Shown here one piece after another: positions 47,901-57,800 of a stretch of DNA of 64,000 bases. Within the stretch, counting starts at the first letter, position 1; every line of letters starts with the position of its first letter. Source of the stretch: Malachius bipustulatus (taxonomy: Eukaryota > Arthropoda > Insecta > Coleoptera > Melyridae); contig OU342632.1 in assembly GCA_910589415.1 (NCBI GenBank), positions 14,387,507-14,451,506 on the forward strand, written 5' to 3'. A program made the translations under genes and the position numbers. The notes below the pieces were generated by a model, which was given only the letters and a program-made list of their open reading frames with translations, was not told the DNA's origin and did no database searches.

Positions 47901-50900
47901 ACATTCAATTTTCCATCTAAATAAACGTTAATCAAACTGACATTTCTTACTTTTTTGTCCAGGCTACGAAAGTTTTTCATAGCTAGCAACCACCTAGCAA
48001 CCTATCACCTAGGATGTTTTACTTTCGCTTTCGGTTGCCTTATCAAGACAGAAAGTTACACTTTCGTAAAGGGGAGAATGAAAAGGAAATTGATTGCTAA
48101 ATCATTGATAGATAGAAAAATAAGAAATCATTTAACAAATAAGGAAAAGCAATTGACAAAAGAGGAAAACCAAAAGCAAAAGACTGTAAGAAAGTTATGT
48201 GATTTTTTTGAAAATTTGATATTATTTTAACCAATACCTAATCAAAAAAATCTCAAAATTTACCATAAAGGTTCTTTTGAGAAGTACTAAAAATGTAAAA
48301 AAAAATTAGTTAATCAAAAATCAGAATTTTTTAACGAGGCCGATTTGGCGGGGAATCGCCCATATACATTTTGTCTCCAATTCTTGCTTTGAAAAGAATA
48401 AATCTCATCAATCGATCAAATATACAAGGTGTCCACTTTTTAAATGTATATGTATACTAAACGGTGATAGATACAGGGTTGCTTAAATTAAAGAAAAGTT
48501 GCTCAATTTTATACTTATGAGTTATGATTATGCAGAATCTTAAACAAAATTTAGGATAACTTCAGTTGTTCCTAAAATATGCTGAAAAAGTTAAAACACA
48601 GATTTTTTTACCCATATACAGGGTGTTACTTAATGATGGGGTGTAATTTCAAGGGCGCGTTCCTGAACAAAATTCAAGTAGAAAAGTTCATATATGTAAA
48701 CATGTGTCCTGAAGAGTAGTTTTCAAGATATATGCCCCTATTCACAAACGATAATTTCCTAAATAATTACGTAATCAATTATACCCATCTCACTCTATTG
48801 CAAAAAAAACTGCATATCTCCATCTCACTCATTTAATTAATTACGTAATTATTTAGGAAATTATCGTTTGTGAATAGGGGCAATAGGGTGTCAAAGTTAA
48901 AAAAAAAGTTTTTTATTAATATCGAAATGATCCTTTTGGCCATTTTGTTGAAATCTGGTACGGTTATTCATTGTAATAAGACGCTAAGTTGGCACTAACT
49001 AAAAGATAACCAGTGGCGTCTCGGGGGGGGGGGGGGGGAGGGGGTGGCAGTCTCACGAATAATAATGAATAATAATTATTATTGAAAACAAAAAATCTAC
49101 GTTACTGAGTTGAAAAAAAATCAATTATTTTCAGATTAAGCACCTAAAATACAACTTTTTTGCCTCTTAATATCTTTTTGTATATTACTTCCTTTATGAG
49201 GAAAAAAATTAAAACGACTTCATAGTATGTCGAAAAATTGTTAAAATAAAATCAAATTAATTTTGATTGTTCAGCATATTTATTTCTAAGCCATTTTTTT
49301 AAATCTAACAAATGAAAATAATAACTATTTACAAAAAAAATTGGAAGTTACTACCTCCAAAAATGATTTAAAAATTAAAATTGAAATTGATTTTATTAAA
49401 AAATTTTCGACATGCAATGAAGTCGTTTTTATTTTGTTCCTCGAAAAGGAAGTAGGTAATATATGAAACGATATTAAGAAGGTAAAAAGTTGTATTTTTA
49501 GGTGCTGAATCTGAAAAAATTTAATTTTTTTTAACTCAGTATAGCATACATTTTTTTGTCAATATTATTTGTGTATGCCCACCTAGATGCCACTGGAATC
49601 TATAATTATTATTTTTTAGCTTTTATCTCTTACCAACTAAGCGTCTTATTGCAATAAACAACCCTGCCAGATTTCAACAAAATGAGCAAAAGGATTATTT
49701 AGATATTAATAAAAAAACATTTTTTTAAAACTTTGACACCTTGTATCTTGAAACCTTAAAACCTGTATCTTCAGGACACATGTTTATATGGACTTTTCTA
49801 CTTGAATTTGGTTCATGAACGCGCTCTTGAAATAACGCCCTATCATTAAGTAACACCCTGTATACTTTGTTATTAAAAATAAATTGATAATTTTTTGTAG
49901 GTCACACATTACGTCGTCATTAGCTAGCCATCTTATATTAAAAAAAATTTCAAAGGCGATTAGATCCTAGGGTTGCCATAGTCAACTTTCGTTTTTCTTA
50001 TGACTGCTATACTGTTTTTTTCTTGTCATTCGGTAAAAAAATCAAGGACACTAAAATCTGACACATTTAATGAAATAGTTTCAAAAAATTTTTCTTAAAA
50101 AAAATTAAATTGTTTTCATCGAATGCTATACTCGAATGCTATAATATATGTATTGTTGTAACACTTGTAACGTATTGCTTGCTTTATAGTTTTTTTTATG
50201 TCATTAGTGAAAAGTAACAAATGTTACTTAAGAAAAGAAAAAACAATATTCGACTATGAAAACCCAAAGATTTTATAGTTGGTTTTGTAAATGTTTGAAA
50301 TGTCATATGGATAACGTTTGACGACTTATGTAAACATACAAATAAATAATGATTTATTTTTATTAAAGAAAAGATATTGCTATAATATAAGAAATCTCAA
50401 TTTTTACAGCATATTATTTATTCAACGACAACTGAAGTTATTATCATAAATTTTATAAAATTTATGTTTTCAACCCTTACTTCGTAGAATCTCTGCATAC
50501 TTATTGATTATGAATAAAACACTAATGTTTTATAAAATTCTACTATTAGAATTCTATTATTTTATAAAATAGTAGAATTTTATAAAACATTAGTGTTTTA
50601 TTCATAATCAATAAGTATCATAAATTTTGTTTCAGGTTCTTGAAAAGTATAAAATTGTGCAACTTTCTCCTTTTTAACCAACCCTGTATCTGTCATTATT
50701 TATAAGTTACCCATACATGCCTTTTGAAAAAGTGGATTCCCTGTATGGTAAAGGTACTATTATAGGTAGTCTTTAATATTATAGAGGTACCTTTTCTGGT
50801 ATAACTGTCCAATCAATAATTTAATAATTATATTCAAAGCGGTCGATTTATTGTCAATCTTCCTTCATCGGTGATTCAATTTGAGTGTAAAGATAAATTT

Positions 50901-51667
50901 ATAAAATTAAGATATAAATAAATAACAAAAAATGTAATAATTTTCAAGGAGAAAATTTACATTGTAGAGAAAATGAAATTGTTTAAAGTTGTAATTTTTT
51001 TTAATGTTCCTTTATTTATTTTCATAGCGATTTTGTGCTTATCGATCATGATATACTTTTATTTATTTATTTATTTGATTCATTTGCCCAACAGAACAGG
51101 TCCACTTACAGGCAATAGGTACACAAGTCATAATAATAATAATAATACAAAGTAAAAGGTAATCAAAGGTAACCCCCAAACAATCATAAATAACATTCAA
51201 TTCCCACTTAATTAACAAAAACAGAATTAGCTAGATAACAATTATTATTATATTGTGAAATATGTAATAATAAACAAAACTATTAAATTATTGTACTCAC
51301 ATCAATGTCTTTTACAATTGCTTTTTTATTTATTTATATCTGTTTCTTAATTTGTAAACCTACAGTTATTCCAGAATACCTCTTCTTCATCTTCTCAAAA
51401 CTATGACGATATTTTACAACAATACATTTAATCATCTGCAAACTTTTTAAATTAAATAATAATAATTTTGCCCCTAGATTCAATTTAAAGAATGATCTAA
51501 TTATGTGAAATAATGACTTAATGCATGAAAGGAGGTTTGCATATCTCAAGTTGCTTTTTGCTTGCTAAATTACATGTAAAGTATTTTTCAGATTTCCATC
51601 AGGAATCGCAAAGATGCCAAAAAGACCCAGGGAAACATCCAAATTCCAATTACCGCCTCCAGTGTAA
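35949..51667 (+). CDS. Chromokinesin, KIF4 / Klp3A type, ~15 coding exons, ~1114 aa
   Basis: A plus-end-directed kinesin-4 that binds chromosomes and the central spindle in mitosis and meiosis. Exons: 35949-36219, 39077-39298, 40678-40852, 40911-41125, 41181-41390, 41445-42535, 42590-42809, 42865-43019, 43081-43213, 45207-45310, 45371-45490, 45817-45949, 46043-46197, 46276-46340, and probably 51592-51667. The motor (about 340 residues) shows [35 protein letters not shown] and [17 protein letters not shown] long coiled coil follows, with the kinesin-4 block DWLKHEVEV. The C-terminal cysteine-rich domain ([22 protein letters not shown]) is diagnostic of KIF4. Phases are consistent throughout. 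The ATG follows the intron acceptor directly. The last exon (ending [18 protein letters not shown]) is inferred; without it the frame would stop at 46342-46344. Introns are full of inverted-repeat elements. Confidence 0.88.
36283..36726. mobile_element. MITE with ~27 bp terminal inverted repeats in kinesin intron
   Basis: The left end 'gtagataaacggccagtcgc' continues into 'acttcat' and matches the reverse complement of the right end (about 36697-36726, 'aatgaagtgcggctgggcgc' then 'ttatctac') with three or four changes. The element is about 440 bp with no transposase. The frame 36531-36746 is internal to it and is not a gene. Confidence 0.7.
36727..39076. other. Remainder of chromokinesin intron 1
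   Basis: No exon is supported. The region 38030-38410 has higher GC than its surroundings and looks like repeat-derived sequence of unknown type. 37190-37474 (minus) is an unsupported frame. Confidence 0.4.
39336..39640 (+). pseudogene. Fragment of jockey-like non-LTR reverse transcriptase
   Basis: Three pieces are readable in order: [17 protein letters not shown] (reverse-transcriptase entry motif), then [17 protein letters not shown], then [20 protein letters not shown] (motif A). Frameshifts and stops separate them, and motifs B and C are absent. This is a truncated dead insertion in intron 2 of the chromokinesin, of a different lineage from the intact element at 28-33 kb. Confidence 0.75.
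39784..40508. repeat. Foldback element in chromokinesin intron 2
   Basis: 39784-40040 is an inverted copy of 40264-40508. Landmarks are 'agagccacccctaa' against 'ttaggggtggctct', 'ataatttg'/'attatctg' blocks, and 'ttgtaaaaaaataaga' against its complement. The spacer is about 220 bp. The arms are diverged. Confidence 0.75.
43214..45206. other. Chromokinesin intron 9, no recognisable gene
   Basis: AT-rich intron of about 2 kb. It contains short repeat-like phrases, including two 'tttgggcca..tggtc' segments near 43970 and 44655 and a small palindrome at about 44930-44960. The frames at 44402-44653 and 44458-44643 have no support. Confidence 0.5.
45516..45722. repeat. Small inverted-repeat element in chromokinesin intron 11
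   Basis: The left arm (45516-45588, 'ggtcggaataacgtgcag', 'gtaactgacattact', 'gagaaacggcaagcagaaa') is inverted at 45645-45722. The loop is about 55 bp. It almost fills the 326 bp intron, a likely MITE insertion. Confidence 0.8.
47444..47572. mobile_element. Palindromic MITE-like unit with perfect 58 bp arms
   Basis: 47444-47501 is the exact reverse complement of 47515-47572, with a 13 bp loop (gaagcgtagcgta). The arms begin 'acattacaagctacgaaag' and end 'gcctcgg' inward. Perfect arms in AT-rich intron sequence imply a recent insertion or repair by gene conversion. Confidence 0.85.
47815..47886. repeat. Perfect 28 bp inverted repeat
   Basis: 47815-47842 ('aaattccagtaaatctttct' onward) is exactly inverted at 47859-47886, with a 16 bp loop. 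It lies within nest 1. Confidence 0.85.
48617..49863. mobile_element. Foldback MITE with TACAGGGTGT ends
   Basis: It begins TACAGGGTGTTACTTAATGA and ends with the complement (…taacaccctgta). The two halves are inverted along nearly the full length: 'acatgtgtcctgaag', 'ggcgtct'/'gatgccac' and 'gcacctaaaatacaactttt' all find their complements. The left half carries a 15 bp G run at about 49025 and a nested insertion (48733-48882) missing from the right half. Confidence 0.85.
48733..48882. mobile_element. Nested ~150 bp MITE with perfect ~43 bp inverted ends
   Basis: It begins 'tgcccctattcacaaacgat' and ends with the exact complement; the inverted ends extend 43 bp to 'attacgtaat'. The other arm of the host element lacks it, so it is an insertion. 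A short TA/ATA at both borders fits a TA target duplication. Confidence 0.85.
50497..50618. mobile_element. Palindromic unit with perfect 51 bp arms
   Basis: 50497-50547 is the exact reverse complement of 50568-50618, with a 20 bp loop. It interrupts the right arm of nest 2, and the flanking sequence on both sides continues the arm. It is either a young MITE or a fold-back duplication of the arm sequence. Confidence 0.8.
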
Positions 51668-51992
51668 AGTAAGGAAATCCGTCCCATTTCCTGACAATGT
51701 GATAGTCTTGACAGATTTACAGGAAAGATGATTTTTTTCAAAGTTCCTGTTGTATTTTTTTAGTTAATGACGTGTATTTATTAATTCATTTTTATATTAT
51801 TGATATCATTTAATTTTTAATCGCATTAAAAAAAGTAGATATTGTTGAACTTTTGTAACTAAAATTTAATCAAACTTTTAAAATATACATTTCACTTTTT
51901 TATAATTGTAATGTTTGTTAATTTTTTTACTTTTTATAATTTAAAAGTTTTTTTTTAGAATTTGATTAATTATTAATGAAAAATTTGGAATA
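51668..51992. other. Probable chromokinesin 3' UTR, AT-rich
   Basis: Follows the inferred last codon (TAA 51665-51667). Very AT-rich, with 'attaaa' near 51825 as the best poly(A) candidate. The frame 51525-51731 overlaps the inferred last exon in another phase and is not used. Confidence 0.4.
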
Positions 51993-52961
51993 TACAGGGT
52001 GTCCGGTAAGTACCTCCTAATCTCTCGGGAGCATACAGGGGAGGTAAAAAAAAACCTAGTCTGTCATAAAAAAAAATTTCCTAAAGTGTCCCCAAACGGA
52101 GATATGGAGCCCTAAAAGGGTGCCCCGCAATTTACTTTTTTGGCTCTAACTTTTGAACCGACCTGTATAATTGGATGGAATTTAAACACTTTATAGAGGC
52201 CACAGAGAGCCATCGGGCCATATTAAAGTCGATGTTTGACGTCGTCAGGGAAGTCAGGAACAGACTTACCATCATACTCGTTGAGTCAAAATTTTGACAG
52301 GTGTCACTTTACAGAGCTACAAACTATTTTTTGAATAGTCTAATACTCCATCTTTAAAAAAGGTGCTCTTAATTTATTTCGGTAAAACTGACGGTTTTCG
52401 AGATAAATCGGTTTTTAGGTATGAGAAACACTCAAAAGTTACTAATGCTAAACACAAACAGGTAAAAATCAGGTTCTTGTTGATAAACCTACCTACATAA
52501 TGGATTGCTATTGACGGAACTTGGTCAAAATTCGCATAAAAGTCGATTTATCTTGAGAACCGCTAGTTTTATCGAAATAAATTAAGAGTACCTTTTGTGA
52601 AGATGAATGACCAGCGTATTTAAAAAATAAGTTTTCAGCTCTGTAAAATGACACCTGTCAAAACTTTGACACAATGAGTGTGGTGGTAAGTCCGTTCCTG
52701 ACTTCCTTTAGGACGTCAAACATCCACTCTGATATGGCCTAATGAGTCTTCATGGCCTCTATAAAAAAATAAAATTTCATCAAATTATACAGGTCGGTTC
52801 AAAAGTTAGAGCCAAAAAAGTAAATCTTAGGGTACCATTTTGGGGCTCTGTATCTCCGTTTAAGGACACTTTAGGAATGTTTTTTTATGACAGACTAGGT
52901 TTATTTTGACCTCCCCTGTATGCTCCCGAGAGATTAGGAGGTACTTACCAGACACCCTGTA
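51993..52961. mobile_element. Foldback MITE with TACAGGGTGT ends, ~970 bp
   Basis: It starts TACAGGGTGTCCGGTAAGTA and ends with the complement (…taccagacaccctgta). Almost the whole length is an inverted repeat with its centre near 52480. 'cctcctaatctctcgggagc', 'gtctgtcataaaaa', 'gcccta', 'cctgtataattt' and 'gacgtc' all recur inverted. No transposase is present, so it is a non-autonomous hairpin-type element. Confidence 0.9.
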
Positions 52962-54793
52962 TTTATGGCATTAGCTATAAGTAGAGTACCTGGATATTGA
53001 TAGATTTTTATTGATAAGAGTACGGAAGGGATTAGGTACCTGGTTCAGTTTGGTTTCAATCGAGATTCACAACTACTGTCATTGACATGCATTTTAATAA
53101 TTAGGTATTAAGCTTCTATTTATTTAACAATTTCTCTGATTATAGTCGACCAAGAAATATAACGAAATGATCTAACTGTTTAATTTAATTTAATGTTCCT
53201 GCCGATGAATTAAAATTAAACACATGGAAGATGAATATGAAGCAGCCAAAGGAATTTTTCCTACAAGAAAAATTTGTCAGGTATTTTTTTAATTATTAAG
53301 ATAGAGAAAAATAATACAATAGAGTAGTCGATAAAGTAGTCGAAAACAAAGGATCTCTCTGAAAAAAATTTAAAAAAAAAACAATAATTTTTATATATTA
53401 CATAATTAGTTTCGAGTGAAGCAGCAGGCATTTTAAAGAAAAACTCCAAGAGTCAGAAGGTGATTTATCCTTCTACAGAGGATTAGCCCTCTTATTTTCA
53501 AAAATTATGAAAAATTTTACGCATTTTCTCTAGAAAAAAATAAGGAACTTATGTCTTATAAATTTTTTCTTCAAACTGATTCCTTCTCTTGGAAAAAATA
53601 TCAAAACAAAGAATTCATAGACCTTCATTTGATGTGTTGAAGGAGAAGGAAGCATATTAGAGAGAAACCTCAAGAAACAAAAAATACTTATCTTTACCCA
53701 AAGAATATGCCTGAATTTTTTCAGAATCTCAGCAACTCGAAAGATTTGTATTCACTCATCTACCTTCTAAGAGCCGGTTGCACAAACGTAAATCAAGAAT
53801 TTTCAGATAATTACTGATTTTAAAATGTTTTAAAATTTAAAAAAAATTTTAAAATTACCAAAATATTTGTCTGATACTGCTGAAAATAAGTTTTACTCCC
53901 TTTAAGAAGAGTTGATTACTGATAAAAAATAAAATATCATTAAATATTTTAGCCGTATTTTCAAAATTTGCAATTTAAATACTACTAAAAAATCTAAAAA
54001 ACAAAGTAACTAAAAAATCACTACATTGAAGAGAGATATCCTATTTTCTCTCTGCTAGCAATCGGACAGAGAGAGAAGATTAGTTTCCGTGCTCTTTATC
54101 ATAATTTTACATCAAGGTACTCTAGCTATAAGTACCCCGAAGGAAATTTAAAGACTCTCTTAGTGCGCTATGCAAAAGGAAGGTGCTTGAAAGCAAGATG
54201 CAATTTTTAATTAGTATGACTCAAAAGCGGCTCTTCTTGAAATTCGTTTTACCTGATACATTTACCATTGTCTGAATCAAGTTGATACATCCTGTATAAA
54301 TACAAATAGTATATTTCCATTTCATTTATTTAATAATTTTCTAGATGAATACAATATGAATGTTTTGAGAATACCGGAATACATAGTATAATTATTATGA
54401 AACACATATCGCAAATCTAGACGATCTTATTCGTCAAGCTTGCTGTAATATGCTTGCACAAGGGAGTTCACGTGAAAATTATTATGAAAACTGTCTTGCT
54501 ATGAGAGGTGCTCAGTTCAGTTCAAGAAATATTGATTATAATAATTTACGCTGCTTAAGATTGAAATGCTTGTTACTGTGATTTTCAATATAGTGTTTTT
54601 TCTTGTCAGTACAAAGTGATAAGTGTTAGTGTTTATTGTTTCAAGTGCTGCAAAGCCCCAAAAGAGTGTAGTTGAAATCTGTCAAGTTTAATTTGTTTAT
54701 CTTTTGAAATATGGAGATATCCCTTAAAAAGGCAATTTTGGGACATCCTGTATGACATTCCAATAAAAATGAAAACATAAAAAAATATTTCTT
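52962..54793. other. Intergenic, no recognisable gene
   Basis: AT-rich sequence with no coding support; the frame 53261-53449 is low-complexity. Two isolated 'catcctgta' phrases (54288 and 54747) look like remnants of the TACAGGGTGT repeat family. Confidence 0.5.
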
Positions 54794-54883
54794 TTTATTT
54801 CGTGTATAAAATTTCATACCAATTTACTTTTACAGTTTACCAATTTACAGTTCACAAATTACATACTAAAAATTCAAATCATC

Positions 54884-57800
54884 TTAATATCCTGATGAAC
54901 CATAACCACCAGTGTGGTGTCCATAAGATTGATGTCCAGCAGCTCCTGTGCCACCACCGTGATGAATACCTGCTCCATTAGTTCCTAAATTGCCATGTGT
55001 ACCATAGCCACCGGATCCACCAGATCCACTGCCAATACCACCAGAGTGGCCGCCATAACCACCAGAGGGACCACTAAGACCACCAGAGTGACCTCCGGAG
55101 CCTGAGCCTGGATAAGGGCGAACAGTTGAAGGATGGATCAGACTTCCGCTATGGCTGCCGCCGCCGCCGTAACGTGAACCACCTCCTTGGTGTCCCTGGA
55201 AAATCATTATCATTATTATTTTTATCATGCTAGGCAGACGGTTTAATGACTGAAATGTGCCATATTCTTGCAACTTTTTGTTATGTGTTTATGAACAGTG
55301 TTTTATAAATTTTTGATATAGATGTGTATGTGTTAGGAAAATGAACATTGCATCAGAAAAATAAATGATTGTTTAAAAATTGCCAAAAGTTAACAAGTTC
55401 AACATTTAAATTTTAAAATTGAATACTAACCAGGGAGTTATGACCAATACCAGAACCAGAGTGTCCTGCTGACCCTCCCACATGTTCGTCCAAAGTTCTT
55501 GAAGGGTACACCACTCCTACAGGAGGTCGTCCATGGCCATTGGCACCTAAATTATGAAAATTAATAAAAGGTAAACAAAAACGCATGGCAACAACTGAGT
55601 GTACAACAACAAGTACAACAATAATTGTACTTGTAATTGTTAGACAAGAGATGAATGACATATTGCAAAACAATACATTCATTAATGTCACGCTGTGAGT
55701 TAATTGTAAACATTATTTCGTCCTAATTGGGACTCTTCAGTAGAATACATATATCTTATTAACACACAACACAACCAACATCACTTAACTTTAGTGAGAG
55801 GATTGATAAAATGAATAAAAGATAAAAAAATAAATTATGATTGATGCTCAAGTTACCTGGCCGGGTCTGTGATGAGAAAGCAGGATCGATTTGATTGTTG
55901 TAGCCACCACCATATCCACCACTGCCGTGGCCGACAGTGCCACTACCTCCATAACCACCACTGCCGTGGCCGACAGTGCCACCACCTCCATAACCACCAC
56001 TGCCACCTCCATAGGTGTTAGTGGGATAAGCAAACGCCATAGTAGCGGCGAGAAGGAGGCAAACCTGAAAATAATATATTTTATTGTATTATTTTTTTGT
56101 ACATTTTGCATATGAAAAGTTTCATCTAAATAGCTCAAGAAACAACGAATTTATGAATAAAAACTGTTTTTAAATTTCAACTTGAACACCATAAATTTTG
56201 AAAACTGAACGCCCATTTGAAAAATAGCATAAGGGAAGTCCCATTATTTTTCACCAAATAATCTGTACCTAAAAGCTTGCCCTACTTTGCCACAGAGCCA
56301 CAATAGACCTTCGGTCACAGTGGAGGTGTCACAATGGCCCACTGTATAATAATAAAAAAAGATATTCGAGCAGAAAAATTACATCCCCTTTTTTATAAAT
56401 AATCATTCTGTACCCTTACGATGGCAAAAAGTATCTTCCCATCTGCAGGATGATCTAAAAATATCAAGGACCTTTTAGGATCACATAATTCGTGTCAAGC
56501 TATGTTTTTCCTGAAATATTTTATAAATTAAATTATTAAATTCAAAATTTGAAATGCAAATGCTTTAATAATAATATTTTTCGTAACATTGGTATTGGCT
56601 AAAAGTAGGGTTCCCAATAAGTATACTAATTTCATGCAAAACTAATATGCAGTATACGGTGTGACCTATTTGTTCTTGAGTCACCCTGTAAAATTTTTAT
56701 TGTGTGATTTCAACCAATTTTTTTTTATTGTAGAGATGATTTAGATCTTGATGAACTGAATTTTGAGAGTAACAAGGGATTTATACAAAATCAAAGTTAG
56801 ATCAGTGCTTAGTAGTAAAATTTCAAGAATTCAGATTCGCTTTTTTTTAATCTTAGTTTGTTTGAATCCTGTCGAGTATTAACAATTTTATAGCCAAATT
56901 AATAAAAAAAATCAGAGCACTCCACTGAATCATTGCTAAATATATGAATCGTTGAAATTTATATTTGGCTATAAAATATTTTATATTCGACAGGTTTTGA
57001 TAAAATTTGGTATGGTGACACTTTGAGAGGTGATGAATCCAGTGAAGGGCCCAGATTTTTTTTATTAATTTGGCTATAAAATTGATAATATTCGAGATAT
57101 ATTTTTTCTAAAAAAAAAATACCACTAGGAATTCTTGGGCTATAAAATCGTTGATACTTGACAGGCTTCGGTAAAATTTAGGATAGTGCCATTTTGAGAG
57201 ATGGCGAATCCAGTTTAGCCCAGGTTTTTTGTAAAAAAATATTTTGTAGGAATGAGACGCGTTTTGCTGGATAGGAGTGAAGATAAAGTTTTCTGTATAA
57301 TATTTGTAAAGGTTCATTATTTTGAATAAAAATAAGACCTAGTGTGAATTAATTTCAGAAATTTTGTACTCACAAGCTTATGATTACCTACTTCCTTTGC
57401 ATTAGAATTTATTAGAATTTATTAGCTGTCTACATTTAGTAGGTTGTAATATATACACAGCATACAAATCAATCTTAGGTATAAGATAATAACAATAAAA
57501 TTAATAAATACAAATATTATAAAATTTCAGGGTAGTATTGCTTAAAGAGTTTAAAAGGTGCATTGATAGTTATATTTTAGTAAATTTTTATTATTAGATT
57601 TTTTTCAAGTAATTTCTAACTACATAGGTACATATTGAATATTGTGTATAATTATATACAACTACCAAAAATTATTATACAGTATAGTTTGTAACATAAG
57701 TGGAAAAATTTATTGAGAAATGTTCATATAAAATTGTGTCGTCACTTGCATAATTTTCGAGATAGAGGGGTGTCAGTTTTATTTAAAAATTGATTTTTTA

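Larger units (their letters stand above)
46460..48363. repeat. Compound nest of inverted-repeat elements (nest 1) in last chromokinesin intron
   Basis: Outer arms: about 46460-46600 against about 48186-48363 (reverse complement), sharing 'gccaaatc', 'tttttagtact' and 'aactttctta'. Between them a second pair, about 46595-46800 against 46990-47215, shares 'ttaaagcttttttg', 'ttttaacaactttcaag'-like and 'ggtcgtggaccctc'-like blocks. A third pair, about 47212-47300 against about 47915-48190, shares 'caattgcttttccttatttg'. Two short perfect palindromes lie inside (annotated separately). Boundaries are approximate. The arrangement is best explained by serial insertion. Confidence 0.65.
48425..50750. 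repeat. Compound nest of inverted-repeat elements (nest 2) in last chromokinesin intron
   Basis: The outer left arm (about 48425-48600: 'ggtgtccactttttaaa', 'gatacagggttg', 'gttgctcaattttatactt', 'ataacttcagttgt') is inverted at about 50400-50750. The arms are split by later insertions: the left side is followed by the element 48617-49863, and the right arm is interrupted by the palindrome 50497-50618. Boundaries are approximate. Confidence 0.65.

Noticed and set aside
47955..48230. 91-codon plus-strand ORF
   Set aside because: It runs through the right arms of nested inverted repeats and has no domain.
51525..51731. 68-codon plus-strand ORF
   Set aside because: It overlaps the inferred last chromokinesin exon in a different phase; the phase set by the upstream exons gives the basic tail instead.
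56733..56800. Alternative last exon of the chromokinesin (acidic DDLDLDELNF peptide after a good acceptor)
   Set aside because: It would join in phase too, but it lies beyond another gene's exons on the opposite strand and further away; the exon at 51592 is the simpler choice. Only cDNA can decide.
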